Below the pieces are notes generated by a model. It made no database searches and had not been told where the DNA came from. It saw only the letters and a program-made list of their open reading frames with translations. Positions 27,734 to 38,605 of a DNA stretch of 64,000 bases are shown here, piece after piece. The first letter of the stretch is position 1; each line of letters begins with the position of its first letter. The stretch lies in contig NZ_NJFZ01000003.1 in NCBI RefSeq assembly GCF_002270355.1, positions 62,001 to 126,000 of the forward strand, read 5' to 3'. A program made the position numbers and the translations under genes. The DNA is from Flectobacillus sp. BAB-3569. GTDB lineage: Bacteria > Bacteroidota > Bacteroidia > Cytophagales > Spirosomataceae.

Positions 27734-29527
27734 CTATCTTGGTCCTCGTGAGCGACCACCTCCGCCGCCATTCGAGCTTTGGCCACCGCCATTTCCTGAG
27801 CCACCGATGCTACGCCCACCACCCGAGTTTCCACCACCAAACGAACCACTGCCGTTGTATGAACCACCGCTTCGGCCAGCTTCAGTGCCTGAGCGCCCGC
27901 CACCCGAGTTTCCACCGCCAAACGAACCACCACCATTGTATGAACCACCGTTTCGGCCAGCTTCAGCGCCCGAGCGTCCTCCACTATTCCCTCCATAAGG
28001 GCTACCTCCTCCATTACCATTGTAAACTCCATTATTGGCACTATTGTTACCTCCGTAACTTCCACCTCTATCAGAGTTGTTTCCTCCGCGATTGCCTCCA
28101 TTATTGCTGTAGTCTCTCCAGCTATTTACATTACCATCAGAAGGACGTTCGGCGTTTCCGCTGCGTGGGCTGTATCCTCCCCCTCTGCCATTGTTATAAT
28201 CTCCGTTTGAGCGACTACTGTTGCCGTAGTTACCTCGATTGCCATAATTGTAATCATTGCCACGGTTGCCCCCTCCATAATTTGGGTTTGAATTGCGATA
28301 ATAACCGTTGTTTGAGCGACCGTTATTGCCGTAATATCTATCACGGTCATAATTACGGTAAGGAATTGGGCGACCAGCATAGTAATAACGACTAGGGCGT
28401 CCATAATAATAGTTTACGTAATTGCGATAATAATTACCAAACGAGCCATAAAGAACAGGGTAACGACGATAATAGCCACCATAATAGAACCAGTCAGCAA
28501 AGCCATAAGAGGCATATCCATAAAGCCCAACGCTTCCTATGCCAAATGAAAATCTGAAATCATACCAGTAAGAGCTTGGGTACCAAAGTGGGGTTGTGTA
28601 CCAGTAAGGATAACCGCACCAGTATGAGTAAGGATTTGAATAATATACACGACTAGGATTGGTGTTGTAATAGTTATTCGTAATATAAACGTCTTGATCA
28701 CGATTGGGCAAAACGTAATTATTACTTTGTGCATATTCCTCAGCAGCTTGGTCTAGTTCTTTGGCTGCATCTGGATTGTCATTGAGCTTTTTCTTGTATT
28801 CGGCTACATCGTACTGACGTTGTGCCACCATAGAGTCATGTAATTCGGCTAATTCCTTATTCAAACCTTCACGGTCGTTCGTATAACGTTGTCCCAAACG
28901 CGCAGTTAAGTCTCTGTTATCAGACATTAATGTCATTACGTCAGGATAATTAGCCAATTGACGAAAAGCCGATTGTGTACTAGGGTCGAGACTTTGAATC
29001 ATTTGCTGATACTCTTGGTCAGCATTTTGATTGAGCTGGTAAATTTGAACAATCACATCACGGTTGCTACGATATAATGACCAAGCATTATCCTTGAGAA
29101 TTGAGCTAGTATTTGACACCAAATCTTCAACATCAGTACGGCGAAGACTAGTGTTTGTGGCAAAAGTGTTCAAAACGTTTGGATAGCGAGTTACTTCATA
29201 GAAATATCCTTGTTCTTTTTGACCAAAACCTTTGATTAAATCTTGAAAAGATTTTTGGCTACGAGTACGGATTTGTTGTGCTCTGTCTAAAACATTTTGA
29301 TTTTGACTAGCCATCAATATCGACTGACGTACCTCAGAGCTGTAAGGAGCAATCGATTGCAAAAGCCCTTTGTCAGTTTCGAGTTGATTATTCTGTGAAA
29401 AAATGAGTGTTTTCGTTACTAAAATCAGTAAAGCCGAAAGTATAAAGCGATAATATCCATAGTTTGGTTTTTCTATAGATAAAGCTAAAGTTGCTGATTG
29501 AGATTGAACTTCCATGGGCTGTGTCAT
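27734..29527 (-). CDS. Gly/Asn/Tyr-rich envelope protein (DUF3300-like)
   Basis: This 597-aa protein has one N-terminal hydrophobic segment (about 26-44, LSALLILVTKTLIFS). An alpha-helical region follows (about 45-270), then a Tyr-rich stretch (YYSNPYSYWCGYPYWYTTPL) and about 220 residues of low-complexity Gly, Asn, Ser and Tyr. The helical part and the YPYWY part recall DUF3300 proteins. The low-complexity end contains a 27-aa unit encoded by an 81-bp tandem repeat. The start at 29527 is uncertain. The opposite-strand ORFs here are artefacts of biased codons. Confidence 0.7.
   Translation of the reverse strand: MTQPMEVQSQSATLALSIEKPNYGYYRFILSALLILVTKTLIFSQNNQLETDKGLLQSIAPYSSEVRQSILMASQNQNVLDRAQQIRTRSQKSFQDLIKGFGQKEQGYFYEVTRYPNVLNTFATNTSLRRTDVEDLVSNTSSILKDNAWSLYRSNRDVIVQIYQLNQNADQEYQQMIQSLDPSTQSAFRQLANYPDVMTLMSDNRDLTARLGQRYTNDREGLNKELAELHDSMVAQRQYDVAEYKKKLNDNPDAAKELDQAAEEYAQSNNYVLPNRDQDVYITNNYYNTNPSRVYYSNPYSYWCGYPYWYTTPLWYPSSYWYDFRFSFGIGSVGLYGYASYGFADWFYYGGYYRRYPVLYGSFGNYYRNYVNYYYGRPSRYYYAGRPIPYRNYDRDRYYGNNGRSNNGYYRNSNPNYGGGNRGNDYNYGNRGNYGNSSRSNGDYNNGRGGGYSPRSGNAERPSDGNVNSWRDYSNNGGNRGGNNSDRGGSYGGNNSANNGVYNGNGGGSPYGGNSGGRSGAEAGRNGGSYNGGGSFGGGNSGGGRSGTEAGRSGGSYNGSGSFGGGNSGGGRSIGGSGNGGGQSSNGGGGGRSRGPR
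27819..27981 (-). repeat. 81-bp tandem repeat inside the Gly-rich gene
   Basis: Two copies offset by 81 bp (ACCCGAGTTTCCACC at 27821 and 27902) encode 27-residue units with GGSYNGGGSFGGGNSGGGRS-like sequence. Length variation by recombination is plausible. Confidence 0.75.
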
Positions 29528-29699
29528 TCTAAAAAATGATAATTTACTCTTATAACGAAATTGTGTTCGTTTTTCTTCGGAAATATGAGGGGAATCTTTT
29601 TAATTTTAAAGTCCTTAACAATCATTAACAATAAGTGTCGATGAATGTGGTGTAATTGTAAACTATCTGATTTTCACAAATATCCCTTTACTTAAAACA

Positions 29700-30056
29700 A
29701 TGAAATATTTAGCGTTGCTTTTTGCCTTGATTTTTTTGCTATTCGCTGGTTGGCAATATAATGATCCTGATCCCATACTGTGGATTCCTGTGTATTTGGT
29801 ACCTGTGTATGTATGTGTACAAGCCTTTAGAGGAAAATATAATACAGAGTTGTTGGTAGTGCTAACGATTATGTCTTTTGTGGCAGGACTCAATACTTGG
29901 TTGCAGATGACAGCTTGGGAAGGCTTTTTCTCAGAAGGGGAGGGGATTTCGATGAAAACCATGAACCAAGAATTAGCACGTGAGGCTTGTGGTCTTTGGA
30001 TTTGTACAGGTACGTATGTAGTATTTTTGCTGAAAAGTATGTTGGGTAAGCTTTAG
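29700..30056 (+). CDS. Transmembrane family 220 protein
   Basis: This 118-aa membrane protein has three or four hydrophobic helices. The motif FAGWQYNDPDPILWIPVY after the first helix and REACGLWICTGTYVVFLL near the end are the hallmarks of the TMEM220 family. The function is unknown. It is followed by a strong hairpin and converges with the MBL hydrolase gene. Confidence 0.88.
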   Translation: MKYLALLFALIFLLFAGWQYNDPDPILWIPVYLVPVYVCVQAFRGKYNTELLVVLTIMSFVAGLNTWLQMTAWEGFFSEGEGISMKTMNQELAREACGLWICTGTYVVFLLKSMLGKL

Positions 30057-30090
30057 GCTGTCAGCCCTAGACATTAGGCAGAAAAGCTTT

Positions 30091-30136
30091 CATCAAAAAA
30101 GGCGTTCGAAATGGTTTTCGAACGCCTTTTTTGATG
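30091..30136. terminator. TMEM220 / MBL convergent terminator
   Basis: CATCAAAAAAGGCGTTCGAAA is complementary to 30115-30136, a stem of about 21 bp. Confidence 0.9.
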
Positions 30137-30240
30137 CTATATTCCAAAATGACACCTCTTTAGACGCAAAGCATTGCGTCTCTACTAGTAGAATTCATAT
30201 TAAAAATAATCACACATTCACTCAAACACTAAATCACTCA
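30091..30240 (-). repeat. 3'-end module 2
   Basis: The hairpin is followed by AGACGCAAAGCATTGCGTCT (30162-30181) and by ATAATCACACATTCACTCAA and AATCACTCA, ending 5 bp from the MBL stop codon. It shares this architecture with modules 1, 3 and 4. Confidence 0.7.
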
Positions 30241-30245
30241 ATGGT

Positions 30246-31361
30246 TTACTCTACCTCTTTCCACCAAGGATTTTGTAATAATGAACCGTTTATAATGACT
30301 GGTTCGCCAATTCTTGGATTGGTAAATGGTAATCCAAGTTCTTTTGCTGATTTGGTTACACGCTCGATAGGTTCTTTCCAAGGGTGTAATGCCAAAGTAA
30401 ATTTACTCCAGTGCACAGGCATGAGGACTTGGGTATTCAAATCTTTTGCCGCCTGAGTTACTTCTTCTGGCATCATGTGGATGTATTTCCAATAATAATT
30501 ATATTGGCCACATTCTAAGATTGCTAAATCAAAACTGCCGAATTTTTCGCCAATTTGTTTGAAGTGCGAGTCATATCCTGAATCACCACCCAAATATAAT
30601 TGCTCTGTTGGCGTCTTTAAAACATAGGATGACCATAAGGCCAAATTACGCGTAAACTTACGTCCAGAGAAATGTCTGGCAGGTGTAGACGTGATTTCGA
30701 AACCTTCCAAAGGCTGTGTATTTTGCCACCATTCTAGTTCGATAATATTGTCAGGATTAAAACCCCAATATTCAAAGTGCTGACCAGTACCTAAAGACGT
30801 TACGACCTTTTTTACCTTTGATTTCAAAGCTGTCACAGTTGGATAATCCAAATGATCGTAGTGGTCATGCGTAATCAACAATATATCAATTTCGGGCATG
30901 TCGTCTACACTGTACCCATTACTTCCATCGTAGTTTTTACCAAAAAATGAAACAGGAGAAGCATTACCACTAAATACTGGGTCGACCAAAATATTTTTTC
31001 CATTGGTATGAATCAAGTAAGAAGAATGACCAAACCAAATAATTTGTGTGCTATCGTTCGATAGGTTTTTAAGATCAGTTTTTACAGACGGAATAGTTTG
31101 TAGCGGTTCTTTATTGGGGATAGTTTGGAGCTGAGCTTTGATGATATCCCAGTAAGAAACTCCCTCAGCTAAAGCAGGAGTGGGGCTCAGATTTTGAAAA
31201 GCACCATCTTTGTAATACGGTGATTGTTGAATACGTTCAAGTCTTTTTCCTTGTGGTTCTTGTCCAAATTGTGCTTGTTGCATAAATACATAAATTCCTA
31301 GCGCAACAACAACTAGAAATACCAATACGTAAATAATCATTTTTTTAAGTTTTTGTAACAT
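30246..31361 (-). CDS. MBL-fold metallo-hydrolase (NAPE-PLD/UlaG-like)
   Basis: This 371-aa protein has an N-terminal membrane anchor (MIIYVLVFLVVVALGIYVFM). A metallo-beta-lactamase domain follows: LVDPVFSG, the metal motif THDHYDHLDYPT, ARHFSGR, GGDSGYD and PVHWSKFTLA. The layout matches the NAPE-PLD-like / UlaG-like lipid or phosphoester hydrolases. The anchor and signal suggest an active site outside the cytoplasm. Substrate unknown. Confidence 0.87.
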   Translation of the reverse strand: MLQKLKKMIIYVLVFLVVVALGIYVFMQQAQFGQEPQGKRLERIQQSPYYKDGAFQNLSPTPALAEGVSYWDIIKAQLQTIPNKEPLQTIPSVKTDLKNLSNDSTQIIWFGHSSYLIHTNGKNILVDPVFSGNASPVSFFGKNYDGSNGYSVDDMPEIDILLITHDHYDHLDYPTVTALKSKVKKVVTSLGTGQHFEYWGFNPDNIIELEWWQNTQPLEGFEITSTPARHFSGRKFTRNLALWSSYVLKTPTEQLYLGGDSGYDSHFKQIGEKFGSFDLAILECGQYNYYWKYIHMMPEEVTQAAKDLNTQVLMPVHWSKFTLALHPWKEPIERVTKSAKELGLPFTNPRIGEPVIINGSLLQNPWWKEVE

Positions 31362-31590
31362 AGAGAAAGAGTTCGAAATCTCAGTAATAAAAGTTTTAAC
31401 TACTTGATTTTAAGCATTGCTATCGACGAATTATTACTTCGCTTAAGTACAGACAAAATAAAGGTAATTTGAGTTCAAGAATAATGAATAAAAATTCATT
31501 TTATTTTTTCGAGTGAAAAAATTATTCGCTAACAGTATTTCATTTATTTGTATTGACACATAATCAGAAGGAAAGTGTGTCGTCGTTGAG

Positions 31591-31701
31591 ATTACTGGAC
31601 AAAACGACTAAAAGCATTCAGTAGTTTTGATTTCGTTAGTCAATTTTATTTTAACAGTTTTAAACTGAAAAAACGTAAGTCCAAGACTAAGTCTTGAACT
31701 A
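31591..31701. repeat. Partial MITE-like element (related to 62992-63119)
   Basis: One terminal repeat ATTACTGGACAAAA is present, followed by AACAGTTTTAAACTG and an exact 24-nt match, in inverse, to the centre of the complete element. The right terminal repeat is missing, so this is a rearranged or decayed copy. Confidence 0.65.
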
Positions 31702-31790
31702 GGAATTTCAATTTTATCTAGTGATTATTCTAGCCGTAGAGACGTAATATATTACGTCTTAAGCCAAGTCAGGCATCGTCCCGTAACATA

Positions 31791-31890
31791 AAAAAGCGGT
31801 CAGAAATTACTTTCCGACCGCTTTGGATGGTAACATGTCGTTAGACCAATGAAATGTGGATGTAAGGAATAATCACTCATTCACTCAATC
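31791..31890 (-). repeat. 3'-end module 3, downstream of metH
   Basis: The hairpin AAAGCGGTCAGAAA / TTTCCGACCGCTTT (31792-31824, one mismatch) is followed by AATCACTCATTCACTCAATC at 31871-31890, 22 bp past the metH stop. Confidence 0.7.
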
Positions 31891-31912
31891 GCCATTCACT
31901 CAATAATTCTAT

Positions 31913-34900
31913 CTATTCATAATTCAGCACTGGAGCTAGCCATTTTTCGGCTGTTTCCAAATCCATTCCTTTACGTTTGGCATAGTCTTCTACTTGGTCT
32001 TTGGCGATTTTACCTAAACCAAAATATTTGGCATCAGGATGTGAAAAATACCATCCTGAAACTGAACTAGCAGGATACATAGCAAAACTTTCTGTTAGCG
32101 TGATGCCAATTCTTTCTGCTTGTAACAAGTCAAATAATGCTCGTTTTTCGGTATGGTCTGGACAAGCTGGATAGCCTGGCGCAGGGCGAATACCTTGATA
32201 TTCTTCCGAAATTAACTCTTCATTCGAGAGGGTTTCTTCGTTGGCATATCCCCAAAACTCTTTACGAACTCTTTCATGCATCAATTCGGCAAATGCTTCT
32301 GCCAAACGGTCGGCAATGGCTTTAAGCATGATCGAGTTGTAGTCGTCATGGTCTTTTTCGTATTGCTCCAACAAAGTTTCGATACCCAAACCTGCCGTAA
32401 CAGCAAACGCTCCAATATAGTCTTCTTTACCACTAGATTCAGGAGCAATAAAGTCAGACAAACAGATATTTGGCAACTTAGAAGCTTTTTGTCCTTGTTG
32501 GCGCAAATGATGTAATACCGTTTGTGCTTGTGGGGATACCAATTCTCCTTCGCTATTTACAGCGGTATTACTCAACACTCTGTATCCTTTAGCTTTTAAT
32601 GCACCTTGTCCAGCGGCATCATACTCATATTCCTCAAAAGGATGCAAAATGATATCATCTTCGATAGAGTTGGCAGGATAAAAACCAATAACTGCACGTG
32701 CTTTGAGGCTCTTTTCTGAAATTACCTTCTGAAGCATTTGTTGTGCATCATTATAAAGTTTCTTGGCTTCTGCACCTACTACTTCGTTTTCAAATATTTT
32801 AGGATATTTTCCTGATAATTGCCAAGTCGAGAAGAATGGTGTCCAGTCGATATATTTAGCGATTTCGGCAATATCATAATCTTCAAATACTTTTGTTCCT
32901 AAGAATTTAGGTTTTGTACCTTGGAAATTACTCCAATCGATCGCTGTTTTATTTTCACGAGCGGCATCAATAGAAATATAATTTTTATCACGTTTACGAC
33001 CCGCATGTTCGTCACGAAGACGAGCATATTCTGTCTTAATTTCGTCGTAAATTTCTTGGTGCGTTTTTTCATTTTGCATCAAACGACCCGCCACAGGAAC
33101 CGAACGAGAAGCATCCAATACGTGAATTACTGGACCATGATAATGTGGGTCAATTTTTACCGCCGTATGGATACGTGACGTAGTAGCACCACCAATCAAC
33201 AATGGCATAGTGAAACCTTGACGTTCCATTTCTTTGGCAACTCCAACCATTTCGTCTAATGAAGGAGTAATCAATCCTGATAACCCAATGATATCCACAT
33301 TATGTTCTTTAGCTGCTGCCAAGATTTTATCTGTCGGCACCATTACGCCCAAGTCGATAACTTCGTAGTTGTTACAACCCAATACTACCGAAACGATATT
33401 TTTACCAATATCGTGAACATCACCTTTTACCGTTGCTAACAAAATTTTACCTGCACTCGTACTCTCGCCACCTGCTTTTTCTTCTTCAATAAATGGAAGG
33501 AGATAAGCCACCGCTTTTTTCATTACACGTGCCGATTTTACTACTTGTGGTAGGAACATTTTTCCTTCCCCAAACAAGTCACCCACAACGTTCATACCGT
33601 CCATCAATGGGCCTTCAATTACTTGTAAAGGTCTTTCTACTTGCTGACGAGCTTCTTCTACATCTTGGTCGATAAATTCGGTAAGTCCTTTGATAAGAGC
33701 GTGTTCCAAGCGTTTGCCTACTGGCAATTGGCGCCAGCTATTGTCTATAACTTGCTCTTTACCTTTTGATTTTACTGTTTCAGCAAATGTTACCAAACGC
33801 TCTGTTGAGTCTGGACGACGGTTTAATAATACATCCTCGCAAAGCTCCAACATATCTTTAGGGATATCATCATAAACGCCTAATTGACCAGCGTTTACAA
33901 TACCCATATCCATACCTGCTTTGATGGCATAGTATAAAAATACCGTATGCATTGCCTCTCTTACAGGTTCATTTCCTCTGAAAGAGAATGAGATATTCGA
34001 AACACCTCCTGATACCTTAGCATAAGGAAGGTTTTCTTTAATCCAACGTGTTGCATTAATAAAGTCTACCGCATAATTGTTGTGGTCGTCGATACCTGTT
34101 GCAACAGTCAAGATATTAGGGTCAAAAATAATGTCTTCTGGAGGGAAATGTACTTCATCTACCAAGATACGATAGGCACGTTCGCAGATTTCGATACGAC
34201 GCTCGTAAGAGTCAGCTTGACCTTGTTCGTCAAATGCCATAACTACCGCAGCGGCTCCATAACGTTTTACTTTTTCGGCTGATTCTATGAATTTTTCAAC
34301 GCCTTCTTTTAATGAAATCGAGTTTACAATAGACTTTCCTTGCACGCATTTCAAACCAGCTTCAATCACTTCCCATTTCGAAGAGTCAATCATAATGGGC
34401 AAACGAGCAATATCTGGTTCTGCCATCAAGAGATTCATGAACTTGGTCATAGCTTGTACACCATCGATCATCCCTTCATCCATGTTCACATCTATTACTT
34501 GAGCGCCTCCGTCTACTTGCTCACGTGCAACGGCAATCGCTTCATCGTATTTATTGTCACGGATTAAACGTGCAAACTTTTTCGAACCAGTTACATTACA
34601 GCGCTCTCCAACGTTCACAAAATTGGTCTCTTTGGTAATTTTCAAAGGCTCCAATCCTGATAGTTTTTGAACAGGCTCAAGTGCTGGAAGCTGACGAGGA
34701 GGATATTTTGCCGCAACTTCCGCAATAGCTTTAATATGCGCTGGAGTTGTTCCGCAACAACCTCCGATAATATTAATAAAGCTATGTTGTAAGAAGTCTT
34801 CCACAATCTCACTCATTTGCTCAGGCGACTGGTCGTATTCTCCCATTTCGTTTGGCAAACCTGCATTTGGGTGAGCCGAAACCATGAAAGGCGCATTTAC

Positions 34901-35682
34901 AGCAAGTGTTTGAACATAAGGACGCATCAAATCGGCACCGAGAGCACAGTTTAAGCCAATAGATAACAATGGCATGTGCGAAACAGAGGTCAAAAATGCT
35001 TCTGTTGTTTGTCCCGACAACGTACGACCCGAAGCATCCGTAATCGTTCCTGAAACCATTACTGGAAGATATTCTTTTTCTGGATGATTTTTGAAGAATA
35101 AATCAATCGCAAATAGGGCAGCTTTAGCATTTAAGGTATCGAAAATTGTTTCAACCAATAATGCATCTGCGCCACCATCCACCAAACCACGAATTTGCTC
35201 GGTATAGGCCTCTACTAATTCATCAAATGTTACTGCGCGAAAACCAGGGTCATTTACATCTGGAGAAAGAGACAAAGTACGGTTAGTAGGCCCGATAGAA
35301 CCTGTTACGAAACGAGGTTTAGCAGGATTTTTGCCGTAAATTCATCTGCTACTTCACGAGCAATTTTGGCTGAGCAGTAATTAAGTTCGTACACATATTC
35401 TTCCATGTGATAATCAGCCATAGCAATAGACGTTGCCGAAAACGTGTTGGTTTCAGCAATATCAGCACCAGCCTCAAAATACATGGCATGAATTTCTTTG
35501 ATTACATCAGGACGAGTAATCGAAAGCATATCGTTGTTGCCTTTTACTTCGTGAGGAAAATCTTTGAATTTTTCACCACGGTAATCAGCATCAGTCAATT
35601 TATATTGTTGGATCAAAGAACCCATTGCACCATCTAGTACAAGGATTCTATCTTTTAAGATTTCACGGATGTTCGGACGCAT
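31913..35682 (-). pseudogene. metH: Cobalamin-dependent methionine synthase, frameshifted
   Basis: MetH transfers a methyl group from 5-methyl-THF to homocysteine through methylcobalamin. The start MRPNIREILKDRILVLDGAMG lies at 35682. The frame breaks in the T run at 35328-35332 (A run on the coding strand). One added base gives [20 protein letters not shown] and joins the second frame. The Hcy domain zinc cysteines ([22 protein letters not shown]), the pterin domain ([11 protein letters not shown]), the B12 cap and [11 protein letters not shown] loop, and the AdoMet activation domain ([15 protein letters not shown]) are intact. The repaired length is 1256 aa, normal for the family. It is likely functional in the cell. 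Confidence 0.94.
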
Positions 35683-35836
35683 CAGTTTTCTGGTTAATTA
35701 TAATTTTATCGGTAATGTGTTTTCAAATAAACTCCTAGCTAAAAGAATGACTATTTTAGAATATACTTTCCTGAAATAGGTTCCTTGTATTACTTTATTT
35801 TTCTAGCTAAAAGCCTACAACTCGAATCTACTTCTA

Positions 35837-35844
35837 CAAAGTTA
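35837..35844 (-). promoter_or_regulatory. -7 box (TAACTTTG) for metH
   Basis: It is an exact match on the minus strand. The predicted leader is about 145 nt. No cobalamin or SAM riboswitch motif is recognised in it. Confidence 0.4.
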
Positions 35845-35970
35845 CATCAAAAGATAATATTTGTTTATTGCTTCTTTTAAATTAGATGTATTATCTTTAA
35901 ATGAAAATATTTTAGAGAGTTTATCTAAATATTGAAGTATTTTTATTGTAAAAATGAAAAAATAACGGCT

Positions 35971-36429
35971 ATGAAACTCGATTCAATTGACAAAGCGATT
36001 CTTAGAAATCTACAAGAAGATGCTCATCTTACCACCAAAGAACTTTCGAATCGACTCAACTTGTCGCCTACACCTGTGTATGAAAGGGTAAGAAGACTTG
36101 AAAAGGAGGGAGTTATTAAAGGATATGTGGCGCTGGTAGACAGAGAAAAAGTAGAGAAAGACCTAATGGTATTTTGTAATATTCGTTTAAAAGAACATGC
36201 CCAAGAGGCTGGTGCTAGATTTGTGCGTGATGTGGTTCAATTAGAGGAGGTTATGGAATGTTACAATATCTCAGGTGAATACGATTTTATGCTGAAAATT
36301 GTCGTAAAAGATATGCGTGAATATCAGAGCTTTTTGATGAATCGACTTGCCTCTCTCGATAATATTGGCAGTACACATAGTACTTTTGTGATGAGTGAAA
36401 TAAAATCTAAAACAGCCTTAGAAATCTAA
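35971..36429 (+). CDS. Lrp/AsnC family transcriptional regulator
   Basis: This 152-aa feast/famine regulator has an N-terminal winged helix (MKLDSIDKAILRNLQEDAHL, then TTKELSNRLNLSPTPVYERVRRLEKEGVI) and a C-terminal RAM ligand-binding domain ending in MSEIKSKTALEI. The ATG at 35971 gives the standard N-terminus; a longer frame from 35932 adds 13 unlikely residues. It is divergent from metH, so control of that gene or of amino-acid metabolism is possible, but this is inference. Confidence 0.93.
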   Translation: MKLDSIDKAILRNLQEDAHLTTKELSNRLNLSPTPVYERVRRLEKEGVIKGYVALVDREKVEKDLMVFCNIRLKEHAQEAGARFVRDVVQLEEVMECYNISGEYDFMLKIVVKDMREYQSFLMNRLASLDNIGSTHSTFVMSEIKSKTALEI

Positions 36430-36430
36430 T

Positions 36431-36498
36431 GAGTGCTGAGTTTTGAATGAGGAGTATCATTAATCACTCCGCATTCAAAACTCAAAACTCAGAACTCA
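36431..36498. terminator. Convergent inverted repeat, lrp / MFS
   Basis: TGAGTGCTGAGTTTTGAATG and the opposing CATTCAAAACTC ... CAGAACTCA form a long imperfect stem right after both stop codons. Confidence 0.75.
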
Positions 36499-36500
36499 TT

Positions 36501-37745
36501 TTACTCTTCCAAATAGTCCAAATCTTTGTTATGTGTTTCTGGAATAGTTAGGATAGAATAGAAGGCTAGTACAAAACAAATAGTGCCCACAATAGCTGCT
36601 GCGTTGAATACATCCAAACTTGGTTTTAGTCCTGAGTAAAGCGAAGTCATCCCAATCACCGTTCCACGAACCATATTAGGTACAGTTGTAGCCGCTGTGG
36701 CTCTGAGGTTGGTGCCGAATTGTTCGGCTCCGATCGTCACAAACATGGCCCAGTAACCGACAGAAAAGCCTGCAAACACACAAACTGTGTATAATTCTTG
36801 TGCCGAGTTCATCCCAGCGTAGAGATAATAAACACTGCAAATCAAGGTAAGTACAAGTAGTAAAGAAACGGCTTTTTTACGAGAGCTTAAAAACTGAGAA
36901 ATAAACCCACTGGCCAAGTCGCCAATCGCCAAACCTATATAGCAAAACATAATAGCCTTCCCAGGTTTGATTTCTTCAGCAATGCCTAATTTTTCACCAA
37001 ACTCATTCGCAAATGTTGCCAAAATGCCAATCACAAACCATGTTGGCATCCCAATCGCAATACATTTGAGGTAACGAGATAAGCGATCGGCATTGGTGAA
37101 AAGCGCAAAGAAATTCCCTTTTTTTACACCCGTTTGATGCTTAATATTTTCGAACATGCCCGATTCGAAAACACTAATACGAAGTAATAGTAAAACTACC
37201 CCTAATCCACCACCAACAAAGTAAGCAGTACGCCAGCCACCAAACAACTCAACAGTAAAATATCCTGCCACGGCGCCAAACAAACCTACGCCAGCAACGA
37301 TAGAGGTACCAATAGCACGAAGTTCTTTCGGTAATACTTCAGACACCAAAGTGATACCTGCACCAAGCTCTCCAGCCAAGCCAATACCTGCTACAAAGCG
37401 TAATAGGGCATAAGTGGTAGGATCCTTGACAAAACCACAACCAATATTGGCCAAAGAGTAAGTAAGAATTGAACCAAATAATACTGACAAACGACCTTTT
37501 TTATCACCTAAGATACCCCATAAGATACCTCCTAATAATAGACCACCCATTTGCCAGTTAAGAATATTTTTGCCAATAACACCGATTTCTTCTTTACTAA
37601 GCCCCATATCTTGAAGGCTTGGTACACGTACAATGCCAAAAAGCAATAGGTCATAAATATCGACAAAGTAGCCCAAGGCGGCTACAATCACAGGGATACT
37701 AAAAAGATGCTGTAAGTTGGTTTTCTGAGAAAGATTTTGTTGCAT
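36501..37745 (-). CDS. Major facilitator superfamily transporter
   Basis: This 414-aa integral membrane carrier has about 12 hydrophobic helices. MFS marker loops are visible: GILWGILGDKKGRLSVL (loop 2-3, D-[KR]-x-G-R) and ELGAGITLVSEVLPKELRAIG (loop 4-5 type). The GxLxxxxLGDKxGR and SEVLPKELRAI phrases resemble the metabolite:H+ symporter (sugar or organic acid) branch. The substrate is not recognised. Confidence 0.9.
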   Translation of the reverse strand: MQQNLSQKTNLQHLFSIPVIVAALGYFVDIYDLLLFGIVRVPSLQDMGLSKEEIGVIGKNILNWQMGGLLLGGILWGILGDKKGRLSVLFGSILTYSLANIGCGFVKDPTTYALLRFVAGIGLAGELGAGITLVSEVLPKELRAIGTSIVAGVGLFGAVAGYFTVELFGGWRTAYFVGGGLGVVLLLLRISVFESGMFENIKHQTGVKKGNFFALFTNADRLSRYLKCIAIGMPTWFVIGILATFANEFGEKLGIAEEIKPGKAIMFCYIGLAIGDLASGFISQFLSSRKKAVSLLLVLTLICSVYYLYAGMNSAQELYTVCVFAGFSVGYWAMFVTIGAEQFGTNLRATAATTVPNMVRGTVIGMTSLYSGLKPSLDVFNAAAIVGTICFVLAFYSILTIPETHNKDLDYLEE

Positions 37746-37870
37746 AGTTTAGGGACTTGATTATATGTTGTTCTTCATAAAGAGAAACTCGGCTTGAATA
37801 CTACTCTTTACAATACATTAATTTAGCAATTCCTTTGCTAGTTACAAAGGAAGAATGGATGCACAATATG

Positions 37871-38391
37871 CTAAAATAATTTTCGAGCTTCGTCTTTGAC
37901 AAAATTTAAAGCCGACTCAGTGCTAAAATGTTGATTTTGTAAGACCTTTTCGATTACTTTTTTAGATAATTCAATTGATGGGGCATTCGGGTCCAGTTCC
38001 TGAGCCGAAAGGTTAATCATAGAAATGGTTTCGTTCAAGGCATTTTTTACACTCAACCACGCGTCGTCGCTGATGTATAATTGTTGTGAAAAATTATGTG
38101 CTAACTCTGCACGAATTTCGGCAATTAATACTTGCTGAAAGCTTACAACATTAAACTCAGGATTAGACAAACGAATGAGTAGATTGTTGGGCAACATACG
38201 TTCGAGCAATAAACAAATGCGCTCATAAGCCTCTAAGCGAATGGGTAATACTGTTTTTTGAGCCTCAAAACGCTGTTCAAGATTTTTTGTGCAAATTCTT
38301 TTCTCAAAAAAGAACTCAATGTCAAGTACATAGCCCAAAGGACTAAACTAGCAGGTACTAATACTTTAATTAAATCGGCAACTATTTCCAT
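37871..38391 (-). pseudogene. DUF7935-like conserved hypothetical, frameshifted
   Basis: This Bacteroidota conserved protein has one N-terminal membrane helix and a soluble helical body. From ATG 38391 it reads MEIVADLIKVLVPASLVLWA ... SSFLRKEFAQK. The frame then breaks in the T run at 38283-38288. With one more base it continues NLEQRFEAQKTVLPIRLEAY, then YERICLLLERM to the end. The repaired protein is 173 aa. The phrase LPIRLEAYERICLLLERM is a hallmark of the family. Function unknown. Confidence 0.82.
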
Positions 38392-38605
38392 AAAGTTGGG
38401 GTTTATCTGTAATACTTTCTGCCAAGAGCTTCATCAGTTTTACAAATGATTAAATACATTTTGTAATGTAGGGTTATTAACGTTGTTTTGTGGAAAATCT
38501 TTCAAAAATAAGTATTTTCGCCCTGAACTGTATAGCTTCGTTTGAGAAGAAGCAAATTGTGTACAAAGTCAGTCATATCAACCGAATTGTTTTTAGACAC
38601 AAATA

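Larger units (their letters stand above)
31362..31912. other. Intergenic region with several repeat elements before metH
   Basis: It contains an ATTACTGGACAAAA end (31591-31604), a 24-nt block shared in inverse with 63016-63039 (31678-31701), an AGACGTAATATATTACGTCT palindrome (31740-31759) and module 3. No gene is seen. Confidence 0.65.

Noticed and set aside
27819-27981. CRISPR array from regular GC-rich repeats
   Set aside because: The repeat is in-frame coding sequence with 81-bp units and no unique spacers; no cas genes are in the window.
27739-28395. Long plus-strand ORF opposite the Gly-rich gene (218 aa, Cys/His-rich)
   Set aside because: It is the antisense of a low-complexity Gly/Asn/Tyr tail; the amino-acid make-up is an artefact of the biased codons on the other strand.
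30160-30182. AGACGCAAAGCATTGCGTCT as a regulator operator
   Set aside because: The same kind of palindrome occurs at 31740 and 43255 within repeat modules, so it is more likely repeat sequence than an operator.
35683-35836. Cobalamin or SAM riboswitch in the metH leader
   Set aside because: The leader is long enough, but I could not find the conserved box sequences or pairing.
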